In this document: piece by piece, positions 1-8,686 of the stretch
Position numbering within the stretch: position 1 is the first letter of the stretch
Layout: the number at the start of each line of letters is the position of its first letter
Source of the DNA: Paralithodes platypus
Lineage: Eukaryota > Arthropoda > Malacostraca > Decapoda > Lithodidae
DNA: 64,000 nucleotides
Direction of reading: 5' to 3'
NCBI GenBank assembly: GCA_032716605.1
Contig: CM064492.1
Coordinates: forward strand, 53,916,100-53,980,099
Made by a program: the position numbers and the translations under genes
Notes under the pieces: model-generated
Databases searched by the model: none
The model's input: the letters and a program-made list of their open reading frames with translations, nothing else
Told to the model about the DNA's origin: nothing

Positions 1-165
1 AATAGCGAGAGAGATGCAACATTGCGGCGGAGAGAGAGAGATTGCAGAGAGTTGGTGAGTGGACGGGAGTTAATGATACGAAAGGCCTTCCTTTCAACTT
101 TGTCTAGGAGAGCGGTGTGAGAGGAACCTCCCCACACATGTGAACAATACTCAATACAAGGGTGT
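1..165 (-). pseudogene. 3' fragment of a non-LTR retrotransposon reverse transcriptase ORF
   Basis: Read on the minus strand from about 165 to 1 there is an open frame with EYCSHVWGG, then LLDKVERKAFRIIN, then RRNVASLSL. These match the region after the RT palm in Jockey/CR1-type ORF2 proteins; the copy at 14541-17546 has DYCSPLWGG, LDKIQNEAIRLIN and RRNVASLALFY in the same order. The frame is cut by a stop just upstream (near 167) and runs off the window start. This is a different subfamily from the 14.5 kb copy. It is a dead fragment, and the rest of its 3' end would lie outside the window. Confidence 0.8.
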
Positions 166-414
166 CAAACGAAAGCCGAGTACATTATTTTATTCTATAT
201 TATTGTATATATAAAGACAACATTATTAGTTATAGTTCAAATTATGTCTTTGGAAGTGCTAAAATGGTCAATCCAATGCTACTTTCATGTTAATTGTCTT
301 GTATTCCTTCTCATATTCATTCAAGTCTTCAAACAAAATGGCACTGGTTTGACACACTGATCTGACTAGAGGGAAGAGCAATATTAACCCTTTTGAAGAT
401 TATCCTGATCAACA
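166..414. other. AT-rich intergenic sequence, nothing recognised
   Basis: No coding motif, tandem repeat or copy of a repeat family of this window was seen here. Confidence 0.5.
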
Positions 415-435
415 CCCCCCCCCCCCCCCCCCCCC
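415..435. repeat. Poly(C) tract
   Basis: Twenty-one consecutive C residues abut the start of an A-family fragment. Homopolymer length is likely to be inexact in an assembly. Confidence 0.9.
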
Positions 436-440
436 ACCAA

Positions 441-590
441 GAGGGGTTTTAAGACGTTCGTTCCGTTAGTTTGGCGATTTTGAGACCTTTCGCCTGATTT
501 TGTTGCCAATATTAAGACCTTTCGTGCCCTTTAGGTGTTATTTGTTTCCTGCGAGCCTCTAATTTTAAAAGGAAGCGGCCTGAAACGCAA
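441..590 (+). mobile_element. Family A MITE, internal fragment
   Basis: It contains TTTTAAGACGTTCGTTCC, AAGACCTTTCGTGCC, AGGTGT and GCGAGCCT in the order seen in full A copies such as 3012-3377 and 58670-59025. Both ends are missing; no TTAA terminal repeat is visible. Confidence 0.75.
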
Positions 591-688
591 GGACTTGGGA
601 GTTCGGGGATACGTTACTCAGACCGACGTTTCTTGACCACTTGAAACGTTAGTACCGGTATTTTAAAGTTTTTGAACGTATTCTTAGA

Positions 689-892
689 CCAACCCTTTAG
701 GATTATCCCGCGTTTGAACAGTTTATTGTGGCTAGCATTGCACTGTTTTATACAACTTAGGTAGGGTCTGTATGAATTGAAAGGGCTAAGACTATGTCAA
801 TTAATCATCTGAGTTCGATATATCCTTCCTAATCCGAATAAAATCGCCTAATAATAAAAACAAAATCATCATCGTATTTTGAAAGGGTTCAT
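689..892. mobile_element. Family C foldback MITE, degenerate full-length copy
   Basis: It starts CCAACCCTTT and ends GAAAGGGTTCA, a decayed form of the TTAACCCTTT / AAAGGGTTAA ends of C. Inside are GACTATGTCAATTAAT and CCTTCCTAATCCGAAT as in the copy at 47378-47593. Length is 204 bp against about 215 bp in intact copies. Confidence 0.7.
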
Positions 893-1071
893 CTTTAACG
901 CATGACTTTTATTTTTATTTTATTATGAACTCTTTTAGATGCTGCTGCTCCTATCAAACTATTCTTCAACTACCGGGTACTTTAATATATATTTATATAT
1001 AATATTATTAATACTCTTAAAATCTGTCTTAGATTTGGGGTATTTTTTAAATATTCAACTCTTATTATTAT

Positions 1072-1128
<57 letters not shown>

Positions 1129-1703
1129 ATATTGTCTGTTTCTTACTCATGAAGTGCCATATTCCTTACTCTTAACCTATGATTTACTCGATTTATTATT
1201 AGCTTTTCAACTCTTATTTCTTGTCCATGAACGATTCCAAGCTTGCCTGCTCAGAGACTCTCTTTTCTTCGCTTTTGATTAGATTAGAGTTTGACTATTC
1301 TTGAAGTTATGGAATTTTCTAAAAGATCATTCTATAACTATTTAAGTGAGGGATATTTTTGAAGTGTTTATTACTCTTGGCTGAAGTCTTTGAAATTTGC
1401 TAAAAACTATTGTAAAACAAAAAATAGCAGAACTATTTTAACTTGTAGTCGTATGATTATTTGACTTACGATGATTGCAATATAATTCTTGCCTGATTGC
1501 TACCCTACGCTGTAAACAATCAATAGTGTGCAACAGGTAAATCAAATCAAGCAAGGTTTATACAGTACAGTGTATTGATATCGATTTAAATATTATTACC
1601 GTACCGTACCATAGTTGATATACTGTAACTTTCCATCCTTATAATAGGCAGATGTATCATCTTTTGAAGGTAAATGATAATGGACACATGTTGCATACCC
1701 TCT
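893..1703. repeat. AT-rich intergenic sequence with an (ATT)n microsatellite
   Basis: An (ATT)n run occupies about 1066-1127. The remainder is AT-rich with no recognised coding or repeat signal. The short leucine-rich frame through the ATT run is a repeat translation. Confidence 0.6.
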
Positions 1704-1795
1704 TTAACCCTTTCAGCACCATGACGCCTTTTTACCTTTGATTCTGGCTAAAATTAGACGATTTTATGCAGTTTAAGAAGGACCTATATTATTAA
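1704..1795. mobile_element. Family C MITE, left half only
   Basis: It begins TTAACCCTTTCAGCACCATG and continues with ATTAGACGATTTTATGCAG and AAGAAGGACCT, as at 53307-53517. It breaks off in mid-element at a TTAA (1792-1795), where A-family sequence follows. Confidence 0.75.
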
Positions 1796-2139
1796 CTCCC
1801 CCAGACATATATGACTTAGTTTCTTAGTTTCCTCGCTAGACCTCCATCAAACTTGGAAAAAACATCCATTAGATCCCCCTTCTAGATTAATTTGTACATT
1901 TTTCGGTAGAAAAAATTTCCGGCCGAAGGCCGGCTCTTTCAAAATTACAGGCTCACTATCGTTCGCCAGGAAAAAAATCGACACCTAAATAGCACGAAAG
2001 GTCTTAATATTGACAAAAAAATGGGGCGAAAGGTCCTAAAATCGACCAACTAATGGGGCAAACATCTTACAATCTGAAAACTAGTGGGGCTAAACATGAG
2101 AGAGAAAAGAGTCCAGAAAAGTGACCCATCTCCCCTTAA
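1792..2139 (-). mobile_element. Family A MITE
   Basis: It is in reverse orientation: CTCGCTAGACCTCCATCAAA, then TTTTTCGGTAGAAAAA, GGCCGAAGGCCGG, a degraded CGCCAGGAAAAAAATCGACA core, and the terminal CCCATCTCCCCTTAA. The right TTAA (2136-2139) is shared with the family D hairpin. The left boundary is inferred. Confidence 0.75.
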
Positions 2140-2265
2140 CCTATGGGCTGCAACAGTCCTCATATGAGTCTGTAGTGAGAATTTTTTTTTGTTTTTTCCC
2201 TGGGTAAAAAAAAAAAAAAATCTCACTACAGACTCATATGAGGACGGTCACAGTTCATGGGTTAA
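2136..2265. mobile_element. Family D: 130-bp TTAA-flanked hairpin MITE
   Basis: The left arm runs TTAACCTATGGGCTG, then CCTCATATGAGTCTGTAGTG. The right arm carries the reverse complement, CACTACAGACTCATATGAGG, and ends CATGGGTTAA. The arms are separated by T-rich and A-rich tracts that also pair. The whole element is close to a perfect hairpin. No second copy is in this window. Confidence 0.8.
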
Positions 2266-3011
2266 AGGGGTATAAATATCTCAAATATCACAATCAATAC
2301 TCTAACTATAACAAGTTCTTCCAAGCTGAATGAAATAGTCTATTGGTAGCAACATAAAATGAAGAATGGCGCCATCCATCGTGTAGGCTACTGAAAGAGC
2401 TAACTAATCTTACAACCATATGAACTCTTGCATCTCGAGTGTCTGATCATTTAATACGGGTAGCTACTGAAACAATTACTCTTGAATTAACACTGCCTTG
2501 GTTTTGAGTTCCGGTAGTGTTGTTTTTGAGTGCACGTAGTAAGTTTGTTTTTGTATATGGGCTTGCCGTGTGTGTGTGTGTGTGTATACCGGTATGTGTT
2601 TATGTTGTATTAATTTATCTATTATCTTTTTGTAACCTGATATTCTTGACTACTATATGAACTTATAATATAATTAATTTGAGTTGCGTGCTAAGGGCCT
2701 AATAGAAAGTTAGTTTCTCATCAGGTCCAGCCTCCTTTTTTTATTTTTTTATATATACATATTTTTTTTTTTTTTTTTTTTTTTTTACCTTTATATTTAT
2801 TTGTAAAGCTGAAATATAAACTCGACTTTGACTTTGACACCTGTACTGATTTTCACCGAGTCACATAATCCAGGGATAATATTGGTACCGGTACCATCTG
2901 AGAGTAATAAGGGCATTTAGTTACATTTACAATCTCCATGACCCTTTGCTTAGTGTTGTGGAAAGGATATGTCGATGTGGTAACAGGGGCCAGTGGGCTC
3001 ACATAGCATTT
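2266..3011. repeat. Intergenic sequence with short (TG)n and poly(T) tracts
   Basis: A (TG)n run lies at about 2570-2586 and a poly(T) tract at about 2762-2786. No coding potential is recognised. Confidence 0.5.
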
Positions 3012-3377
3012 ATGGGGATATACTCGCTTTTTCTGGACCCCCTTCTCCCTCATGTTTAGCATATTAGTTTTGAGATTTTAAAACGTTCGTTCCATTAGTT
3101 TGGCGATTTTGAGATCTTTCGCCTCGTTGTTTTGTCAGTATTAAAACCTTTCGTGCTCTTTAGGTGTCGATTTTTTCCTGGCGAGCGATAGCGAGCCTCT
3201 AATTTTAGAAGGAACCGGCCATCGCACGGGAAACTTTTCTGCCGAAAAATGTACAAATTTATCTTGAAAGGGGGTCTAGGGGGTGTTTTTCTAAGCTTGA
3301 TGGAGGTCTAGCGAGGAAACTAAAAAATAAATGAATAAATAGATATATCGACCAAAAACCAAGCCCTACCCCCTTAA
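3012..3377 (+). mobile_element. Family A MITE, nearly full length
   Basis: From the left: TTTTTCTGGACCCCCTTCTC, ACGTTCGTTCCATTAGTTTG, CTGGCGAGCGATAGCGAGCC, a GGCC-type small hairpin, CCGAAAAATGTACAAATTTA and a CCCCCTTAA right end (TTAA at 3374-3377). The left TTAA is mutated. This is a useful reference copy for A. Confidence 0.8.
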
Positions 3378-3535
3378 GCCATAAACCCAATGAGTCATGG
3401 GTTCTTCTATGGGTTGACGTGGCCTTGTTCTGTGTATATGGCCAGGTAATGGTGGCTTATCATACCTGTAATGGTCCACAGGTGTGCTGGGAGGTGAGAG
3501 AGAGAGAGGCTTTTAATGTTACGCGATGGTTTAGA

Positions 3536-4800
3536 AAGGGTTAGCTGTGAGATTTGATGGTATAGTATGATAGCTGTGGTTAATAGCTTTGGTTGCCATT
3601 TTGTTTTGTTAGCTGTATGGTTAGGTATAGTAGCTTTGTCAGCTGTATGGATAGAAGATAAGATACTATAGTATAATAGCTGTGGTTAATAGCTTTGATT
3701 ACCAGGTATCTTTGTTAGCTGTATGGTTAGGTAAGGTATAGTAGTTTTAATCTAGCTGTGTGATCAGGTAAGGTATACTAGCTCTCTGTTGGCTTTATGG
3801 TTAGGTTAGGTATACTAGCTCTCTGTTAGCTTTATGGTTAGGTTAGGTATACTAGCTCTCTGTTGGCTTTATGGTTAGGTATACTAGCTCTGTTAGCTTT
3901 ATGGTTAGGTTAGGTATACTAGCTCTGTTAGCTTTATGGTTAGGTTAGGTATACTAGCACTCTGTTAGCTTTATGGTTAGGTTAGGTATACTAGCTCTGT
4001 TAGCTTTATGGTTAGGTTAGGTATACTAGCTCTCTGTTGGCTTTATGGTTAGGTTAGGTATACTAGCTCTGTTAGCTTTATGGTTAGGTTAGGTATACTA
4101 GCTCTGTTGGCTTTATGGTTAGGTATACTAGCTCTGTTAGCTTTATGGTTAGGTTAGGTATACTAGCTCTGTTAGCTTTATGGTTAGGTTAGGTATACTA
4201 GCTCTGTTAGCTTTATGGTTAGGTTAGGTATACTAGCTCTCTGTTGGCTTTATGGTTAGGTTAGGTATACTAGCTCTGTTAGCTTTATGGTTAGGTTAGG
4301 TATACTAGCTCTCTGTTGGCTTTATGGTTAGGTTAGGTATACTAGCTCTCTGTTGGCTTTATGGTTAGGTTAGGTATACTAGCTCTCTGTTGACTTTATG
4401 GTTAGGTTAGGTATGCTAGCTCTGTTAGCTTTATGGTTAGGTTAGGTATACTAGCTCTGTTAGCTTTATGGTTAGGTTAGGTATACTAGCTCTCTGTTGG
4501 CTTTATGGTTAGGTTAGGTATACTAGCTCTCTGTTGGCTTTATGGTTAGGTTAGGTATACTAGCTCTGTTAGCTTTATGGTTAGGTTAGGTATACTAGCT
4601 CTGTTAGCTTTATGGTTAGGTTAGGTATACTAGCTCTGTTAGCTTTATGGTTAGGTTAGGTATACTAGCTCTGTTAGCTTTATGGTTAGGTAAGGTATAC
4701 TAGCTCTCTTTTAGCTGTATGGTTAGGTAAGGTATTATAGCTTTCGGTTAGCTGTATGGTTAGGTAGGGTATAATAGCTCTCTAGTAGCTGTACGATATT
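3536..4800. repeat. 35-37-bp minisatellite containing TTAGG doublets
   Basis: The unit reads GGTTAGGTTAGGTATACTAG followed by CTCTGTTAGCTTTAT. About 26 good units occupy 3772-4735, with units decaying towards both ends (from about 3536). Length variants differ by a CT dinucleotide or by loss of one GGTTA. There is no coding potential. Confidence 0.9.
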
Positions 4801-4805
4801 TTAGG

Positions 4806-5430
4806 TACCGGTGTACCAGTCTGCTTTTCCCCCCGTCCGAAATTCCCCCTGGCGGAAATCTGGCCCAGGATAGATTTCCCCCGGGGGTAATTTGGCCTAG
4901 GATATTATTCCCCCCTCTTGGCCAAAATTCCCCCCACCCACCCGGTTATATGGTAAGTGTATCAATGACTTTAACATGACTGAAACATCAAACAATGGCT
5001 CGACCATCACAAAAAAAATACTAACATAACATTAGGTTAGGTTAGGTTAGGTTAGGTTAGGTTAGGTTGGTTTGGTTAAGTTAGGTTAGGTTAGGTTAGG
5101 TTAGGTTGGTTAGCTTGGTTTGGTTAAGTTAGGTTAGGTTAGGTTAGGTTAGGTTAGGTTGGTTAGCTTGGTTTGGTTAAGTTTGGTTAGGTTAGGTTAG
5201 GTTAGGTTAGGTTAAACAGTCTTTCAATAAAGTCATTATGTCAACTAATGGTTCCTATATAAGGGGGGAAAAATGGCCAAGAAGGGGGAAAAATATCCTA
5301 CTGTAGGTCTGAAATTCCCCCCCGGGGCAAAACAGCCCAGGCCACTTTTCCCGGGGGGAAATTGAGCCTAGGCTACTTTTCCCGGGGGTAACTTCAGTCA
5401 GGGGGGAAATTTTTCCTGTTACACCGGTAT
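4806..5430. mobile_element. Foldback element with G/C-tract arms enclosing TTAGG repeats
   Basis: The left arm (about 4806-4940) has alternating AAATTCCCCC, GGCCCAGGATA and TTTCCCCCGGGGG blocks. The right arm (about 5258-5430) carries the same blocks as reverse complement, for example GGGGGAAAAATATCCTA and TTTTCCCGGGGG, and TACCGGTGTA-type ends face each other. Arms are imperfect. The core (4941-5257) is unique sequence plus the TTAGG array. That it is mobile is inference; no second copy is in the window. Confidence 0.6.
5032..5213 (+). repeat. Interstitial telomere-type (TTAGG)n array
   Basis: There are continuous runs of GGTTA with three interruptions of the form GGTTGGTTTGGTTAAG or GGTTAGCTTGGTTTGG. 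TTAGG is the canonical telomere repeat of most arthropods. It lies inside non-telomeric sequence, so it is an interstitial copy. Confidence 0.9.
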
Positions 5431-5521
5431 AGTTTAAATAGCCAGGGCTCTAAATTAGTCCAGAGCTCCGTCCATTATTATTTTGTTTGCATAACCGGTT
5501 TAAGTTCTGTTCAAATCGACC

Positions 5522-5753
5522 AATTGACCACTTGCAAGTTTCAGGCTATAAGGAAGTTGGAGCTGTAGACTTTGATATTTAGCAGAATTACCAGATAAAA
5601 TACAGATGTATATAATGTCTATATAAATACATAAAACCAAATTCAATATACTTTCTATCCATCAGAAGCCTACATTATTATTGCATTTATGTTTAATATA
5701 AATGTTTACTGTTTTAACTTCCTTATAGCCTGAAACTCGCAAGTGGTCAATTA
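5522..5753. mobile_element. Family J foldback repeat
   Basis: The left end is AATTGACCACTTGCAAGTTT then AGGCTATAAGGAAGTT. The right end is AACTTCCTTATAGCCTGAAA then CTCGCAAGTGGTCAATT, its reverse complement. Arms are about 40 bp and the element about 230 bp. A partial copy is at 44234-44310. Confidence 0.75.
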
Positions 5754-6481
5754 CGGAAATTTCACTACTATCAGGGTTGGCTAGATCTATATATCAGTCT
5801 ACCTTAATAAAAGTTGCTCAAAAATACCTCCTTTTACTCTTTTCCTTCTCTCTCCTCCTATCCCTTCCCTTCACTCTTCGCGCCTTCCCCTCCCTCACTT
5901 CCTTTCCGTCCTCCTCCCCTCCCCCTCCCCCTTCCTCAGCAATCCCTTCCTTCTTCTTCATACACGGCCTGTTCTTCCTCCCTCCTCCCCCCTCCTACTG
6001 TTCCATTCCCCTCACACAATCCTATTCCTCTTTCCCTCGCCTTCTCTTCCTCTCCTCCTCCCTTCCTTTCTTCTGTCCCCTCTTCCCACTCTCTTCCTTC
6101 ATCTCCCACTCCACCCTCATTCCAAAGTCCCACTTCACCTCCCCATACCCCTCGCTCCGCTTCCTCCACCACCACCTCCTCCTCCTCTACTTCCCCTGTC
6201 TCCCTATCGCCCCCCAACCCTCTCCTTCCTCCGCCACCTCCTGCACCACCTCCCATGTCTCTCTATCGTCCCCCCTACCACCTCCCTCCTCCACTTCCCC
6301 TGTCTCCCTATCGCCCTCCTACCCCCTCCCTCCTCCTCCACCTCCCCTGTCTCCCTATCGCCCCCTACCCCCTCCCTCCTCCACCACCTCCTCTTCCACC
6401 TCCCCTGTCTCCCTATCGCCCCCCACACCCCCTCCCTCCTCCTCCACCTTCCCTGTCTCCCTATCGCCCCCCCCCCCCCCT
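5754..6481. repeat. Polypyrimidine (CCT/TCC)-rich tract with a CCCTGTCTCCCTATCGCC minisatellite
   Basis: Nearly pure C/T on the plus strand. From about 6190 a variable-length unit with CCTGTCTCCCTATCGCC recurs about seven times. Proline/serine-rich frames across it are open in several frames at once, which marks them as repeat translations. Confidence 0.85.
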
Positions 6482-6775
6482 CCCCCGAGACCGTCATTGA
6501 TTGTTGTGTTGGTATGTGTCATAGAGACGCTAAGGTGCTAATAGAGTGGATCTGCTCGCTACCACTTCCACGCACACCACACATACACACCACATCGCAC
6601 TCTACTCACACACACACACACACCACATCGCACTCTACTCACACACACACACACCACATCGCACTCTACTCACACACACACCACATCGCACTCTACTCAC
6701 ACACACACACACACACACACATATATACACACCACACACTTCCACGCACATCACACTCTACACACACACACACAC
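6482..6775. repeat. (AC)n-rich compound microsatellite
   Basis: Four near-identical units of ACCACATCGCACTCTACTC plus (AC)n precede a longer (AC)n run. The array ends directly at a truncated C element. Confidence 0.85.
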
Positions 6776-6949
6776 TGGCTATATTTAGACGATTTTGTGA
6801 AGCTTAGGAGTGATATATGGTAGCTAAGAGGATCAATTGAGTTAGTATGTAGCCTTTTAATGGGTAGCGATCCTTCCTAAGCTGAACAAAATCGTTTAAT
6901 AGTTGCCAGAATATAATGACAAGTACATCACCGGTACAGAAGGGGTTAA
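6776..6949. mobile_element. Family C MITE, 5' truncated
   Basis: It has GGCTATATTTAGACGATTTT at the left and CCTTCCTAAGCTGAACAAAA, then an AGAAGGGGTTAA end at 6938-6949. The first about 40 bp are replaced by the (AC)n run. Confidence 0.75.
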
Positions 6950-7085
6950 ATGTGTATTCAATATTTTGTTTTAGTTTCATCCCTAGACCTCCATCAAACA
7001 TAAATACATCCATTAGATCCACCTTCTAGATTTATTTGTAAATTTTTCGGTAGGTTCTTCCAAAATTACAGGCTCACTTTCGTTT
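6950..7085 (-). mobile_element. Family A MITE fragment
   Basis: It contains CTAGACCTCCATCAAACATA, CATTAGATCC, TTTTTCGGTAGG and AAAATTACAGGCTCAC as in reversed A copies. It breaks off before the CGCCAGG core, and no terminal repeats are visible. Confidence 0.7.
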
Positions 7086-7688
7086 ATTTTCGAAGTTATT
7101 GGGACTCTTATTGTGATATTTGTTATGGATAGTTATTGTCTTTAAGTACATGGCATCCACTTAAATAACATGGCATCCACTTTAAATACATGGCATCCAC
7201 TTTAATGTAATACATGGCATTCCTTATCATGAGAGTGCGTGCTAAGTTAATGCTTTAAAATAATATTCCTTGTATCCTTATCATTCATGATTGGTTTTAT
7301 GCTGAGCGTATTAGTTTGTCGTTATCCTTGCAGCAGTAGAATGGGATAAGCTAAACAATATAATTATGTACGGTATGTATAGTATATAGGCCCATTTATG
7401 ATATATATAGATAGATAGAGATAGATAACTTCAATTACCCTCTTAAATCCTTTAATGTTTCATATTTCATTCACACACATGTCTATTGTTAACCGAATAT
7501 TCAACAGTGTTTTCTGTTTACTCCATTTTATATTTCTTTTTAAAGGCTAAATTCCTCTCATCCATCTTTATTTTACTCTCTCTTCTCTTTATAAATATCC
7601 CGCTTTCTTTCAATATCTACTCCATTTGCTTATAGTAAATCCTGTTCTAATTCCAAGTTTAGCTCTCCCACTGGTGAAGCATTTAAGC
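7086..7688. repeat. Intergenic sequence with a three-unit short tandem repeat
   Basis: A unit with ACATGGCATCCACTT repeats three times at about 7149-7205. The rest is AT-rich and unrecognised. Confidence 0.5.
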
Positions 7689-8040
7689 TTAAGGGGACAG
7701 TGGCTGCTTTTTTAGCCTAGGAATTCATTTATTCATATATTTTTTAGTTTCCTCGATAGACCTCCCTCAGACATAGAAAAACATCCCCTAAATGTGTACA
7801 TTTTTCGGTAGAAAAATTTCCCGGCCGAAGGCCGGTTCCTCTTATAATTAGAGGTTCGCTATCGCTTGCCAGGAAAAAATCGACACCTAAATGGCACAAT
7901 AGGTCTTAAAATTGGCAACTAAATGGAACGAAAGGTCTTAAAATTGCCAAACTAATGGGCCGAACATCTTAAAATCTCAAAACTAATGGGGCTAAACACG
8001 AGGTAAAAAGTGGTCAAAAAACCGGCCCATCCCCCCTTAA
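7689..8040 (-). mobile_element. Family A MITE, complete
   Basis: TTAAGGGGACAGTGG opens the left side (7689-7692 TTAA) and GGCCCATCCCCCCTTAA closes the right (8037-8040 TTAA). Between are CTCGATAGACCTCCCTC, TTTTTCGGTAGAAAAA, GGCCGAAGGCCGG and GCTTGCCAGGAAAAAATCGA. The TTAA serves as target duplication. Confidence 0.85.
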
Positions 8041-8269
8041 CCTGGGCTAGTAACACACCTAGAGTCTATATTTTTAGCTTCCTCTTCCAGTGACGTAGCT
8101 AATTCATTATTGCTTATCATAATTAATCTCCACACTTGGCCTCATTCTCATTAAGTGTAGGCCTACCTGCTCTACGTATTTTATGTTTATATTTATCGTA
8201 CTATATGATCATGTGAGAGTGAGTGAGTGAGTGAGTGAGATAGAGAGAGAGACGCACGCAGAAGACTCA
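8041..8269. repeat. Intergenic sequence with a (GTGA)n run
   Basis: A GTGAGTGAGTGAGTGAG run lies at about 8218-8239. Nothing else is recognised. Confidence 0.5.
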
Positions 8270-8478
8270 GTCGGCAAGATTTCCAGCTGGCCTAGCGGTT
8301 CTTTAATTTATGTAATATAAGTTATTTATAAATATAAAACTGAATAATGCAGGAGACAAATGAAGAAACTAGAGGGTAGATTAAGTCTGTAGATTTTGTT
8401 TGCCATTACTTTACTTTATTACTCTAAAATAGCATAACTACAATTTACACTGGGCCAGTTGGAAATCTTGCCGAGTGT
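8270..8478. mobile_element. Family N foldback repeat with 21-bp inverted ends
   Basis: The left end has CGGCAAGATTTCCAGCTGGC; the right end has GGCCAGTTGGAAATCTTGCC followed by GAG, its near-exact reverse complement. The interior is AT-rich. A similar GGCAAGATGTCCAGCTGGC occurs once at about 49187. It looks MITE-like, but the superfamily cannot be told. Confidence 0.65.
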
Positions 8479-8686
8479 ACATAGGAGAAAGTGATCTACA
8501 GTAGTGGGCTAGTAAGTGGAACGTGATGGGGAAGCAGCGTAGACTTGCAAACGGTAGTCCGGTCCCTCCCCTTCTCTCTCTCTCTCTCTCTCTCTATCGA
8601 TCGCACTGGGCCACAGGCTAGAAGTACCCGCAGCACAGTAAACTATGTCATGTGAGTAGGATAATTAGTACCGTATGGGTGGGAGA
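8479..8686. repeat. Intergenic sequence with (CT)n
   Basis: A (CT)n run lies at about 8571-8595. The remainder is unrecognised and leads into the 27-bp array. Confidence 0.5.

Noticed and set aside
939..1175. Leucine-rich 78-codon frame
   Set aside because: It reads through an (ATT)n microsatellite.
5032..5213. A true chromosome end
   Set aside because: The TTAGG run is short, interrupted, and has more than 50 kb of ordinary sequence beyond it.
5777..6541. Proline/serine-rich 254-codon frame that could look like an extensin- or mucin-like protein
   Set aside because: Low-complexity C/T tract, open in several frames on both strands.
7689..8040. Solo LTR of a retrovirus-like element
   Set aside because: Ends are inverted and TTAA-flanked, not TG...CA with a 4-6-bp duplication.
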